Shown here: piece by piece, positions 1 through 8,761 of the stretch | Layout: the number at the start of each line of letters is the position of its first letter | How positions within the stretch are numbered: position 1 is the first letter of the stretch | Assembly: GCA_964503665.1 (NCBI GenBank) | Contig: CAZDAR010000006.1 | Location: forward strand, 5,713-69,712 | Direction: 5' to 3' | Length of the DNA stretch: 64,000 bases | Origin: 40-80 sp964503665 | GTDB taxonomy: Bacteria; Bacteroidota; Bacteroidia; Flavobacteriales_D; Crocinitomicaceae | Position numbers and translations under genes: made by a program | Notes under the pieces: model-generated | Database searches by the model: none | Told to the model about the DNA's origin: nothing | What the model saw: only the letters and a program-made list of their open reading frames with translations

Positions 1-1178
1 TCTGCTTCACTACTATTCTTAGCGTAATCGATATAACTTGTGATACTATCAAATGCCTTCTCACTTATCACAGCATTCACAAAATTGGACGTGTCTTCTG
101 GTGATCCCATTTTGAAAGAACTCACTTGTTTCACCAAGATAGACTTCACTTCTGGCCAAATATTCGTTGGAATATACGCTCTTGAAGCCGCTGAACATTT
201 TTGTCCTTGGAATTCAAATGCACCACGCGCAATAGCTGTTGCTACTTCATCTGCATGAGCAGATTTGTGTACCATGATGAAATCTTTTCCACCTGTCTCT
301 CCCACAATTCTTGGGTAACTCTTATAAATTTCAATATTGTTAGCGATTGTTTTCCATAATTGTCTAAACACCGCTGTCGATCCTGTGAAATGAATACCTG
401 CAAACTCTCTGTGTGCAAACACTACATCACCAATAGTAGCTCCACCCGCAGTTACCATATTGATAACACCATCAGGCAACCCAGCTGCTTGGAAAATATC
501 TATAATCACTTTCGCAGAATAGATTTGTGTTTCTGCTGGTTTCCAAACCACTACATTTCCCATTAAGGCAGCAGAACCAGGTAAATTCGCCGCAATAGAC
601 GTAAAGTTAAATGGCGTTAATGCAAAAACAAAGCCTTCTAAAGGACGATATTGTAGTCGATTCCAAATTCCAGGAGCAGACTCTGGTTGCTGTGTATAAA
701 TTTCAGCCATGTATTGCACATTGAATCGAAGGAAGTCAATCAACTCACATGCCGCATCAATTTCTGCTTGAAAAACATTTTTCGATTGTGCCAACATAGT
801 TGCAGCATTTAATTTATCTCTATAAGGTCCTGCTAATAAGTCAGCCGCTTTAAGAAAAATAGATGCTCGTTCTTCCCACGCCATTGCTGACCACTTCTCT
901 TTCGCTGCTAATGCCGCTTCAATCGCTGCTTCGACATGTTTCTTTTCACCTTTATTGTAATGCGCTATTACTCGCTTGTGATCATGCGGAGGCGTTAAGG
1001 CTATTTTATTATCTGAAAATACTTTATCAGCACCAATATACATTGGAATATTGATTGGTTCTTGATTTAACATATCCTTGTACGTCTGAATCAGACTTTC
1101 TCTTTCTTTAGAACCTGTAGCATAACTTCGAACTGGCTCATTCACAGCTACTGGAACTCTAACTACTGAATTTGACAT
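1..1178 (-). CDS. pruA: L-glutamate gamma-semialdehyde (1-pyrroline-5-carboxylate) dehydrogenase, 3' end cut by window
   Basis: NAD-dependent aldehyde dehydrogenase that oxidises glutamate semialdehyde to glutamate in proline breakdown. I translated the minus strand from the ATG at 1178-1176; the reading frame stays open to the window edge, giving about 392 residues of a protein that is usually near 540. Visible are the ALDH core TPFNFTSIAANLPG, the nucleotide-binding segment HFTGSTAVFRQLW, the glutamate motif VGETGGKDF and the catalytic cysteine in GQKCSAASRAY. The rest of the catalytic domain and the C-terminus lie outside the window. A perfect -7 box sits 15 nt upstream of the start, so the gene has its own promoter. 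The assignment is secure at family level; I infer the proline pathway role from the overall match to this dehydrogenase class. Confidence 0.93.
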   Translation of the reverse strand, partial: MSNSVVRVPVAVNEPVRSYATGSKERESLIQTYKDMLNQEPINIPMYIGADKVFSDNKIALTPPHDHKRVIAHYNKGEKKHVEAAIEAALAAKEKWSAMAWEERASIFLKAADLLAGPYRDKLNAATMLAQSKNVFQAEIDAACELIDFLRFNVQYMAEIYTQQPESAPGIWNRLQYRPLEGFVFALTPFNFTSIAANLPGSAALMGNVVVWKPAETQIYSAKVIIDIFQAAGLPDGVINMVTAGGATIGDVVFAHREFAGIHFTGSTAVFRQLWKTIANNIEIYKSYPRIVGETGGKDFIMVHKSAHADEVATAIARGAFEFQGQKCSAASRAYIPTNIWPEVKSILVKQVSSFKMGSPEDTSNFVNAVISEKAFDSITSYIDYAKNSSEA

Positions 1179-1192
1179 AATTTTTTTTTATA

Positions 1193-1200
1193 CAAAGCTA
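1193..1200 (-). promoter_or_regulatory. -7 promoter box of the P5C dehydrogenase gene
   Basis: The minus strand reads TAGCTTTG, a perfect match to the Bacteroidota -7 consensus TAnnTTTG, 15 nt upstream of the ATG. I see no clear -33 TTG at the usual spacing. Confidence 0.6.
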
Positions 1201-1370
1201 CTAATAAACCTGCTTACTTTCGCCACTTTTTATCGCTTTCGAAAAGTAAAAGTTAAAACAATATCAATTCACAAACGATTTAATAGAACAAACTTCCTTG
1301 AATTCAAATTCCTCTACGCTATTTTAAATTAACCAAATTGATTTATTTATTTTGTACACAAATCGATTTC

Positions 1371-2054
1371 ATGAAAACAATATTTATAACTGGAACAAGT
1401 AGAGGAATTGGATATGCGCTTTTACAGGAATTAAAAAAAGAGAATTCTGTATTCACTATTGGTCGCCAACAAAATGATTTTTATTTAGATCTATCAGCTA
1501 TTGCGAAAGTAGAAGAGTTTCAATTTCCCAAAGTCAATACAAATGAAGTTGTTCTAATTAATAACGCTGGCATTCTAGGTGAAATTAAACGGTCATTTGA
1601 AAAGGAAAAGGAAGATGTACAAACAGTAATAAACATCAATACGATAGCACCGATTATTCTATGTACTTCATTTATAAAGAAGTTTGCCAATAAAAAACTA
1701 ACCATCATAAACATTTCATCTGGAGCTGCAAGAAGAGCTATTCCTTCCTGGGCCAATTACTGTGCTAGTAAAGCAGCAATTGATCTGTTTTCTGAAACAC
1801 TTCAACTAGAACTTATTGAAAAAAACATAAATGGGCGCGTATTTTCAATTGCACCTGGAGTAGTTGACACAAAAATGCAAGAGGAAATTAGAAATAGCAA
1901 AATATCGGATTTTTCGGTTGTTCAAAAATATATAGCTCTAAAAAAACAATTATTTTCACCAAATTTTGTAGCAAAAAAAATAAATTCATTAATTTATAGT
2001 GAAAATAAATTTGAGAAAGTATTACTACGAATAGAAGATATAGCGGGCATTTAA
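1371..2054 (+). CDS. Short-chain dehydrogenase/reductase (SDR)
   Basis: Classical SDR of 227 residues with a Rossmann fold; substrate unknown. The N-terminus carries the cofactor motif TGTSRGIG (GxxxGxG), followed by NNAG, then the active-site Ser in NISSGAARR and the YxxxK pair in NYCASKAA. I chose the ATG at 1371 (MKTIFITG), because a start 33 bases earlier would add an atypical hydrophobic leader and overlap a near-consensus -7 sequence (TTATTTTG at 1347-1354). It lies alone between the divergent P5C dehydrogenase and a protease gene with no operon partner, so the context says little about its substrate. The family call is firm; the NADP(H) preference is not determined. Confidence 0.88.
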   Translation: MKTIFITGTSRGIGYALLQELKKENSVFTIGRQQNDFYLDLSAIAKVEEFQFPKVNTNEVVLINNAGILGEIKRSFEKEKEDVQTVININTIAPIILCTSFIKKFANKKLTIINISSGAARRAIPSWANYCASKAAIDLFSETLQLELIEKNINGRVFSIAPGVVDTKMQEEIRNSKISDFSVVQKYIALKKQLFSPNFVAKKINSLIYSENKFEKVLLRIEDIAGI

Positions 2055-2146
2055 CCATTCAATCAATAATAACTGGCGTTAAATAGAAATTAAAAAATAC
2101 TTGGGAAAATCTATGTATATTGCATTTTATTTAAAGCCCAAAAAAC

Positions 2147-4339
2147 ATGAAACGAAGTATACTTATCCTAAAAGCTTCCATTTTTTCATTACTATTTGTT
2201 TTTGTCCCTTTCTTATTAAGCGCTCAAATAGACATTAGTAATACTAGAGAAGGAGAAAGTGTTGAATATTGTAAAACTCATAAGAAGATGAATGAGTTGA
2301 TGCAAAATCCATCATTCTATCAGCAGTATTTATTGGATCAACAAGAGATGGCGAATGTGGAACAGCAAATGAAGGCTAATCCTCATAAAAGAACTATTTT
2401 ATATATTCCTATTGTTTTTCACATACTTCATGAAGGTGGTTTGGAAAATATCTCTGATGAACAAATAATGGATCAATTAGAAATATTAAATAGAGATTAC
2501 CGATTATTAAATGCAGATGCAAATAATGTTCAATTTGAATTTAACGCATCTAATCCAACCCATGTTGCACAGCCAGCAGACATTGAAATTCAATTTCGTT
2601 TAGCGACAAAGGCGCCAGATGGTACTTGCTTCAACGGTATAACAAGAACTTTTAGCTCTCTTACAAATGCACCTACAGGACAAACAGGTGGTTATCAACA
2701 AGTAGATGCTATTAAACAAGGAAACGATGTTTACAAAGGAGAATGGGCAGGAAATAAATACCTAAACGTTTTTATTGCTAAAGAAATTGGCGGTGCAGCA
2801 GGATATACGATGACACCGAACAATAGCCCTTGGGGTGGAGGAACAACCATGAAAAATGGTATTTGGATTTTACACAATTATGTTGGATCAATTGGCACAA
2901 GCGCTACTTATTCTTCTCGTGCATTAACACATGAGATTGGACACTGGTTGAACTTAAAACATACTTGGGGTTCTACAAATAATCCTGGATTGGCCTCGAA
3001 TTGTGGTGATGATGACGATGTTAATGATACCCCAAACACAATTGGAGTAACTTCTTGTAAATTACAAGAAAATTCATGTGGCCCAAAAGCAAATGTGGAA
3101 AATTATATGGATTACTCGTATTGTTCAAAAATGTTTACAGAAGGACAAAGAGATCGTATGAGAGCTGCTTTAAACTCAGATGTTGGAGGTAGAAATAATA
3201 TCATATCTGCTGCCAATTTAGTGGCTGTTGGTGCTGATGGAAATGCAGCACTTTGTAAGGCTGATTTTGAGGCATCACAAATGAAAGTTTGTAAAGGAAC
3301 TACGATTACATTTACTGACATCTCATATAACAACGTTCAATCTAGATCGTGGACATTTGAAGGAGGGACACCAGCAACATCTACTGATAAGAGCCCACAA
3401 ATCAAATATGACACACCTGGTGTTTATAAAGTAGTACTCGAAGTTTCGAATAGTTCTAATACGCTTACTGAAACAAAAACAAATTATATTGTCGTTCAAG
3501 GAGATGCTATATCATTACCATTTTATGAAGGATTTGAAAACTATAACACAACAAGTGATTTGAGTCAATATCAAATTATAAATGGTGACCCTAGTTCTAA
3601 AGCTTGGGAACTAACTTCAACGGCAGCTAATACAGGTAGTAAGTCATTATTCCTTAATAACTTCAAACAAACAGGTGATGTAGATGAGTTCCTTTCTCCT
3701 AGTATTGACTTATCAGGTGTTACTACTTCAAGCGGTGGCGTAACATTGTCATATAGATATGCTGTAGCCAAAAGATCTAACTCTCAAGCGTCTGAAACAC
3801 TTAAATTACATATCACGAATAACTGTGGTGAGACTTACGTGTTGAGAAAAACATTAAATGGTACTACTTTCACTAAAACAGTAGAAACGACAGAATGGAC
3901 TCCAGGAGCCGAAGATTGGAAAACAGTACACATTACAAATATTACAGCTTCTTATTTTGTAGATAACTTCCGTTTTAAATTCTCTTACGAGTCAAATGGT
4001 GGAAATAATCTATACATCGATGATATCAACCTTTACAGAGGATCACCATCTGATGAAATTGTTCTTGGAACTGACATAGCAACATCTAATATCAACGCAA
4101 TGACTGTTTACCCAAATCCAGTAGATGCAGAATTAAATGTGTCATTTAGTACTATGAACGGTGGAAACTATAACGTACAAATAGTAGATGTTGTCGGAAA
4201 AGTAATTAATACTTATTCTATTCAAGCAAACGAAGGAATGAACGAAGTTTTAATTGGTACTGACCATCTAAGAAGTGGTACTTACTTCGTTAGAGTTTTT
4301 GACAACACATCTTCAAAAACATTAAAATTTGTAAAGTAA
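2147..4339 (+). CDS. Secreted M43 (pappalysin-like) metalloprotease with PKD and T9SS sorting domains, copy 1
   Basis: Predicted extracellular zinc protease of 730 residues. A signal peptide occupies residues 1-26 (hydrophobic core, SAQ at the cleavage site). The metzincin-type zinc site is HEIGHWLNLKH near residue 265, with a Met-turn-like segment NYMDYSYCSKMF downstream. A PKD domain follows at about 375-450 (SWTFEGG ... GVYKVVLEVS), then a beta-sandwich region (LPFYEGFENYNT onwards) and a C-terminal type A type IX sorting domain starting near VYPNPVDAELNVSF. In the HExxHxxGxxH motif the usual Gly is Asn. It is followed by a terminator and then a full-length paralogue. Protein substrates cannot be told from sequence. 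Confidence 0.9.
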   Translation: MKRSILILKASIFSLLFVFVPFLLSAQIDISNTREGESVEYCKTHKKMNELMQNPSFYQQYLLDQQEMANVEQQMKANPHKRTILYIPIVFHILHEGGLENISDEQIMDQLEILNRDYRLLNADANNVQFEFNASNPTHVAQPADIEIQFRLATKAPDGTCFNGITRTFSSLTNAPTGQTGGYQQVDAIKQGNDVYKGEWAGNKYLNVFIAKEIGGAAGYTMTPNNSPWGGGTTMKNGIWILHNYVGSIGTSATYSSRALTHEIGHWLNLKHTWGSTNNPGLASNCGDDDDVNDTPNTIGVTSCKLQENSCGPKANVENYMDYSYCSKMFTEGQRDRMRAALNSDVGGRNNIISAANLVAVGADGNAALCKADFEASQMKVCKGTTITFTDISYNNVQSRSWTFEGGTPATSTDKSPQIKYDTPGVYKVVLEVSNSSNTLTETKTNYIVVQGDAISLPFYEGFENYNTTSDLSQYQIINGDPSSKAWELTSTAANTGSKSLFLNNFKQTGDVDEFLSPSIDLSGVTTSSGGVTLSYRYAVAKRSNSQASETLKLHITNNCGETYVLRKTLNGTTFTKTVETTEWTPGAEDWKTVHITNITASYFVDNFRFKFSYESNGGNNLYIDDINLYRGSPSDEIVLGTDIATSNINAMTVYPNPVDAELNVSFSTMNGGNYNVQIVDVVGKVINTYSIQANEGMNEVLIGTDHLRSGTYFVRVFDNTSSKTLKFVK

Positions 4340-4358
4340 TCACTTAGAATATCTTTCT

Positions 4359-4387
4359 AAAAGGAGGTCAAAATGATCTCCTTTTTT
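4359..4387 (+). terminator. Rho-independent terminator after the first M43 protease
   Basis: A 12-bp stem (AAAAGGAGGTCA paired with TGATCTCCTTTT, one G-U pair) with an AAA loop runs into a T tract. It separates the two paralogous protease genes, so copy 2 is probably transcribed from its own promoter. Confidence 0.8.
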
Positions 4388-4412
4388 ATTCTAAAATAAT
4401 AGACAACAATAT

Positions 4413-6593
4413 ATGAACTCACAAAAGTATTCTTTTCTAAAGATAGTTTCTATCACTTTAATTATATTCCTCTCTACTAGAGTATATTCACAGATTGATT
4501 ATAACAATGTAAGAGATGGCGAAAAGGTTGAATATTGTAAGCAACATAAAGTCTTGGCACAAAAGCTACAGAACCCACTCTACCAGCAGCAATATCTTAA
4601 AGATCAACATGAATTGCAAACTCTTGAGTTACAATTAAAAACAAATCCGAATCAAACTAGAGCTGTCTATTACATTCCAGTTGTTTTTCATGTGCTTCAA
4701 ATTGGTGGAAATGAAAATATATCTGATGAACAAATTCATGATGCTATACGTGTTTTAAATAAAGATTATCGTTTGTTAAATACTGACGCAGCTAATGTTC
4801 AGCCTGAGTTTAACGCCTCTAATCCTAACCGTGTAGCTCAACCAGCCGATATTGAAATTGAATTTCGTTTAGCTACAAAAGCACCGGATGGAACATGTTT
4901 TGGTGGAATAACTAGAACATTTAGTTCAGCAACAAATGATGGTGATGGTGGCAACCAAGTAGACGCTATTAAACAAGGAAATGACGTCTATCGTGGAGAA
5001 TGGCCAGGAAATGAATATCTAAATGTATTTGTTGTAAACAATGCAGACGGTGCAGCAGGTTATACCAATTATCCTTCTAATTGGGGCGGAGGAATAGCCA
5101 TGACAAATGGAATTTGGATATTACACAATTATGTAGGTGCTATTGGAACGAGTGGAACACACACCTCTAGAGCATTAACACACGAAGTGGGACATTGGCT
5201 TAATCTACCGCATGTTTGGGGCTCTACAAATAACCCAGGTCTTCCTAATAACTGTAACTCAGATGATGGTGTTGATGACACTCCTAATACAATAGGTGTT
5301 AAAAACTGTAAACTAAATGAAAACAGTTGTGGTTCTAAAGCAAATGTTGAAAACTATATGGATTATTCATATTGTTCCAAAATGTTTACCGAAGGTCAAA
5401 GAGATAGGATGAGAGCAGCAATCATTTCTTCAGTTGGTGGAAGAAGTAATATTATTTCTGCTGCAAATTTAGCAGCCGTTGGTGCAGATGGAAACTTAAA
5501 TCTTTGCCGAGCGGACTTTGATGCTTCAAATCATGTTGTCTGCCCGGGAACCGTTATTAGCTTTAAAGACAAATCAATTAATTACATACAATCTAGGTTA
5601 TGGGAATTTGAAGGAGGAAGCCCTGCTACTTCTACAGATAAATATCCTGAGATAACTTACAATAATCCTGGAATATACAAAGTAACCTTAACCGTTTCTG
5701 ATGGGACAACTTCATTAACGAAGATAGACACGAACTACATCGTTGTACAAGAGAACACCCTAAACCTCCCCTACTATGAAGGGTTTGAAAACTATAATAG
5801 TATTTCTGACATTACTAATTATCAGTTTTTTAATGGTGACACAGATTCTAAAACATGGGAGATTACTTCAAATGCATCCAACTCAGGGAACAAATCTATC
5901 TATGTTCAGAATTACAAACAAAATGGAGACGTAGATGCCTTCATTTCCCCTACTATTGATTTATCCAATGAATCTATTGAAAATGGAGGTGTCACTCTTT
6001 CTTTCAGATATGCGGCAGCTAAAAAGAAGAGCTCACAAATATCAGAAACCTTACAAGTGTTAATCTCTAACAACTGTGGTGAATCATATGTTTTAAGAAA
6101 GACGTTAAACGGTACGTTATTAACTTCTAACGTATCATCTTCAAATTGGACACCGACTGAATCAGATTGGAAAACAATTCACATGACAAATATTACTTCA
6201 TCTTTTATGACCAATAATTTCCGCTTCAAATTCTCGTATGAATCAAATGGTGGAAATAACGTTTACATTGATGACATTAATCTTTATAGTGGAAATCCAT
6301 CTGATGAAGTTGTTCTTGGTATCGGAGCACCAACATCGAACATCAATGCCATGAGTATTTATCCAAATCCAACAAATGCGGAATTACATGTATCGTTCAG
6401 CGCTATGAATAGTGGAAAATATAGTGTTCAGATAATAGATGTGGTGGGGGAAATTATTCACACGTATTTCATCCAGACAAATGAAGGAATGAACGAGGTA
6501 TTAATCAACACTGATAACTTAATGAATGGTGCATATTTTATCAAAGTTGCTGATAATGTATCTGCTAAGACATTGAAATTTATAAAGCAATAA
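4413..6593 (+). CDS. Secreted M43 (pappalysin-like) metalloprotease with PKD and T9SS sorting domains, copy 2
   Basis: Paralogue of the preceding gene with the same order of parts over 726 residues: signal peptide (1-27, ending VYSQ), prodomain-like segment, zinc site HEVGHWLNLPH near residue 262, Met-turn segment NYMDYSYCSKMF, PKD domain (LWEFEGG ... GIYKVTLTVS), beta-sandwich (LPYYEGFENYNS) and C-terminal type IX sorting domain (IYPNPTNAELHVSF ... LKFIKQ). Long stretches match copy 1 almost residue for residue, notably in the catalytic domain, which indicates tandem duplication. As in copy 1, Asn replaces the motif Gly. It is probably exported by the T9SS encoded in this window. Substrate unknown. 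Confidence 0.9.
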   Translation: MNSQKYSFLKIVSITLIIFLSTRVYSQIDYNNVRDGEKVEYCKQHKVLAQKLQNPLYQQQYLKDQHELQTLELQLKTNPNQTRAVYYIPVVFHVLQIGGNENISDEQIHDAIRVLNKDYRLLNTDAANVQPEFNASNPNRVAQPADIEIEFRLATKAPDGTCFGGITRTFSSATNDGDGGNQVDAIKQGNDVYRGEWPGNEYLNVFVVNNADGAAGYTNYPSNWGGGIAMTNGIWILHNYVGAIGTSGTHTSRALTHEVGHWLNLPHVWGSTNNPGLPNNCNSDDGVDDTPNTIGVKNCKLNENSCGSKANVENYMDYSYCSKMFTEGQRDRMRAAIISSVGGRSNIISAANLAAVGADGNLNLCRADFDASNHVVCPGTVISFKDKSINYIQSRLWEFEGGSPATSTDKYPEITYNNPGIYKVTLTVSDGTTSLTKIDTNYIVVQENTLNLPYYEGFENYNSISDITNYQFFNGDTDSKTWEITSNASNSGNKSIYVQNYKQNGDVDAFISPTIDLSNESIENGGVTLSFRYAAAKKKSSQISETLQVLISNNCGESYVLRKTLNGTLLTSNVSSSNWTPTESDWKTIHMTNITSSFMTNNFRFKFSYESNGGNNVYIDDINLYSGNPSDEVVLGIGAPTSNINAMSIYPNPTNAELHVSFSAMNSGKYSVQIIDVVGEIIHTYFIQTNEGMNEVLINTDNLMNGAYFIKVADNVSAKTLKFIKQ

Positions 6594-6638
6594 GGGAGAT
6601 TTAGACATAATCTAAATTTTGTTCTTAGGAAGGGATAA

Positions 6639-6690
6639 AAGCAAAATTATTTATGACATAGATTCTAACTAGCAATTAATAATTTTGCTT
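6639..6690. repeat. 13-bp perfect inverted repeat upstream of fbaA
   Basis: AAGCAAAATTATT at 6639-6651 and its exact reverse complement AATAATTTTGCTT at 6678-6690 are separated by 26 bp. The right arm ends on the first base of the fbaA -7 box, so it may be an operator or a hairpin around the promoter. No T tract follows, so it is not a standard terminator. Confidence 0.6.
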
Positions 6691-6697
6691 AACTTTG
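6690..6697 (+). promoter_or_regulatory. -7 promoter box of fbaA-accD
   Basis: TAACTTTG is a perfect TAnnTTTG match, 24 nt upstream of the fbaA ATG. It overlaps the right arm of the inverted repeat by one base. Confidence 0.6.
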
Positions 6698-6721
6698 TTA
6701 TTCTAATGTATTTTTAAAAAA

Positions 6722-7789
6722 ATGACACATTCTATTCGTCCAGGGGTTGCTACAGGTGACCAAGTTCAAGAAATATTCAAATTAGCAAAAGAGAAAAAAT
6801 TTGCATTACCTGCTGCTAATGTTACGAGTTCTTCAACGGTAAACACTGTAATGGAGGCGGCTGCTAAATTTAATGCGCCCGTTATTATTCAATTCTCAAA
6901 CGGAGGAGCACTTTACAATGCTGGGAAATCACTTTCAAATGAAAATGAACGTGCTGCGATTGCAGGAGCTATTACTGGCGCATTACATATTCACCAGTTA
7001 GCGGAACTATATGGAGCAACTGTTATTCTTCATACAGATCACGCAGCGAAGAAACTACTTCCTTGGATTGATGGTTTATTAGACGCGAGTGAAGAATACT
7101 TTGAACGTACTGGAAAGCCACTTTTTAGCTCTCATATGATTGATTTGTCAGAAGAGCCAATTGAAGAAAATATAGCGATTTGTAAAAAATACTTAGCGCG
7201 TATGAGCAAAATGGGCATGACACTAGAAATAGAATTAGGAATTACTGGAGGTGAAGAAGATGGTGTAGATAACACCAATGTGGATTCTTCTAAGCTATAC
7301 ACGCAACCAAAAGAGGTTGCCTATGCTTACGAAGAATTATCTAAAATAAGTCATCGCTTTACGATTGCTGCTGCATTTGGAAATGTTCATGGTGTCTACA
7401 AGCCTGGAAATGTAAAATTAACACCAATCATTTTAAAGAACTCTCAAGAATACGTTCAAAAGAAATTCAATACAGGCTACAATCCTATAGATTTTGTTTT
7501 CCACGGTGGGTCAGGTTCTTCACTAGAAGAAATTCGTGAGGCTATCGATTATGGAGTGGTAAAAATGAATATTGATACCGATTTGCAATTTGCCTACACC
7601 GAAGGTGTGAGAAACTATGTGTCATCTAATTTGGAGTATTTAAAAACACAAATAGGAAATCCTGAAGGAGGTGATTTACCCAATAAAAAATATTACGACC
7701 CTAGAAAATGGATGCGTGAAGGTGAAAAAACACTAGTTAAGCGTTTAGAACAAGCTTTCAGTGATTTAAACAATATCAATACATTATAA
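6722..7789 (+). CDS. fbaA: Class II fructose-bisphosphate aldolase
   Basis: Zinc-dependent aldolase that splits fructose 1,6-bisphosphate into dihydroxyacetone phosphate and glyceraldehyde 3-phosphate, in glycolysis and gluconeogenesis. The 355-residue length fits the FbaA (class IIA) group. Visible family features include the metal and substrate region ILHTDHAAKK, the acidic segment ELGITGGEEDG, FGNVHGVYKPGN with a zinc-ligand His, FHGGSGS with the phosphate-binding loop, and VKMNIDTDLQ. The ATG follows a perfect -7 box by 24 nt. accD follows after 46 bp on the same strand with no terminator between, so the two probably share a transcript. Confidence 0.97.
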   Translation: MTHSIRPGVATGDQVQEIFKLAKEKKFALPAANVTSSSTVNTVMEAAAKFNAPVIIQFSNGGALYNAGKSLSNENERAAIAGAITGALHIHQLAELYGATVILHTDHAAKKLLPWIDGLLDASEEYFERTGKPLFSSHMIDLSEEPIEENIAICKKYLARMSKMGMTLEIELGITGGEEDGVDNTNVDSSKLYTQPKEVAYAYEELSKISHRFTIAAAFGNVHGVYKPGNVKLTPIILKNSQEYVQKKFNTGYNPIDFVFHGGSGSSLEEIREAIDYGVVKMNIDTDLQFAYTEGVRNYVSSNLEYLKTQIGNPEGGDLPNKKYYDPRKWMREGEKTLVKRLEQAFSDLNNINTL

Positions 7790-7835
7790 TTACACATTAA
7801 CCGAGTAATCTTATCGCTCGTAAAAAGAAGCAAAA

Positions 7836-8681
7836 ATGGTTTGGTTTAAAAGAGAAAAAGAAGGAATTACAACTTCAACAAACGAGAAAAAAGAAATTCC
7901 AGAAGGTTTATGGCATAAATGTCCTAAGTGTAAAACCGTTTTTCCAGAAAATGAATTTGAAAAAAGCTTACACGTATGTGATAGATGTGGACATCATGAG
8001 CGCATAGGTTCCAAGGAATATTTTAACATCTTGTTTGACGATGGAAAATTCAAGGAGTTAGATGCAAATATTGTTTCTGGTGACCCTTTGAAGTTTTCTG
8101 ACACAAAGGAATATACCGAACGTGTTAGTTCTACTATCAAAAAGACAGGTTTGAAGGATGCAGTAAGAACTGGCTACGGAAAGATAGATGCACAACCTCT
8201 TGTAATTGCTTGTATGGATTTTAGCTTTATTGGTGGTTCGCTAGGTTCAGTAGTTGGTGAAAAAATAGCTCGTGCTATTGATTATGCCATCAAGAAAAAA
8301 GCGCCCTTCATGATTATTTCAAAATCTGGAGGTGCCCGAATGATGGAAGCTGGTTTCTCATTAATGCAAATGGCAAAAGTAAGTGGGAAATTAGGACAAT
8401 TATCAGAAAATAAATTACCGTATATTTCCTTATTAACCGACCCTACAACGGGTGGTGTAACAGCATCTTATGCGATGCTTGGTGATATTAACATCGCTGA
8501 GCCAAATGCATTAATCGCTTTCGCAGGACCGCGTGTAGTAAAAGAAACGATTGGTCGTGAATTGCCAGATGGTTTTCAAACGTCTGAATTCCTATTGGAG
8601 CATGGATTTTTAGATTATATAGTGGATAGACATAACTTGAAAAAAGAAATATCTCATTCTATAAAGATGTTTAATTCGTAA
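7836..8681 (+). CDS. accD: Acetyl-CoA carboxylase carboxyltransferase subunit beta
   Basis: The 281-residue beta subunit of the carboxyltransferase that makes malonyl-CoA for fatty acid synthesis; it works with AccA, which is not in this window. The N-terminal zinc ribbon is present as CPKC (about residue 29) and CDRC (about residue 51). The crotonase-like carboxyltransferase core follows, with SFIGGSLGSVVGEK, SKSGGARMMEAG and TDPTTGGVTASYAMLGD. It lies 46 bp downstream of fbaA and ends at a bidirectional terminator shared with the convergent pepT gene. Confidence 0.97.
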   Translation: MVWFKREKEGITTSTNEKKEIPEGLWHKCPKCKTVFPENEFEKSLHVCDRCGHHERIGSKEYFNILFDDGKFKELDANIVSGDPLKFSDTKEYTERVSSTIKKTGLKDAVRTGYGKIDAQPLVIACMDFSFIGGSLGSVVGEKIARAIDYAIKKKAPFMIISKSGGARMMEAGFSLMQMAKVSGKLGQLSENKLPYISLLTDPTTGGVTASYAMLGDINIAEPNALIAFAGPRVVKETIGRELPDGFQTSEFLLEHGFLDYIVDRHNLKKEISHSIKMFNS

Positions 8682-8703
8682 GAATTTGAGCATTACAAAA
8701 TAG

Positions 8704-8750
8704 TATAACAAAAAAATCTTGCCCGATGGACAAGATTTTTTTTTGTTATA
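8704..8750. terminator. Bidirectional terminator between accD and pepT
   Basis: An extended palindrome: TATAAC, an A run and TCTTG, a 9-nt loop (CCCGATGGA), then CAAGA, a T run and GTTATA. Both strands give a stem followed by a U-rich tract, as expected between two convergent genes. Confidence 0.82.
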
Positions 8751-8761
8751 CTCAATATAAA

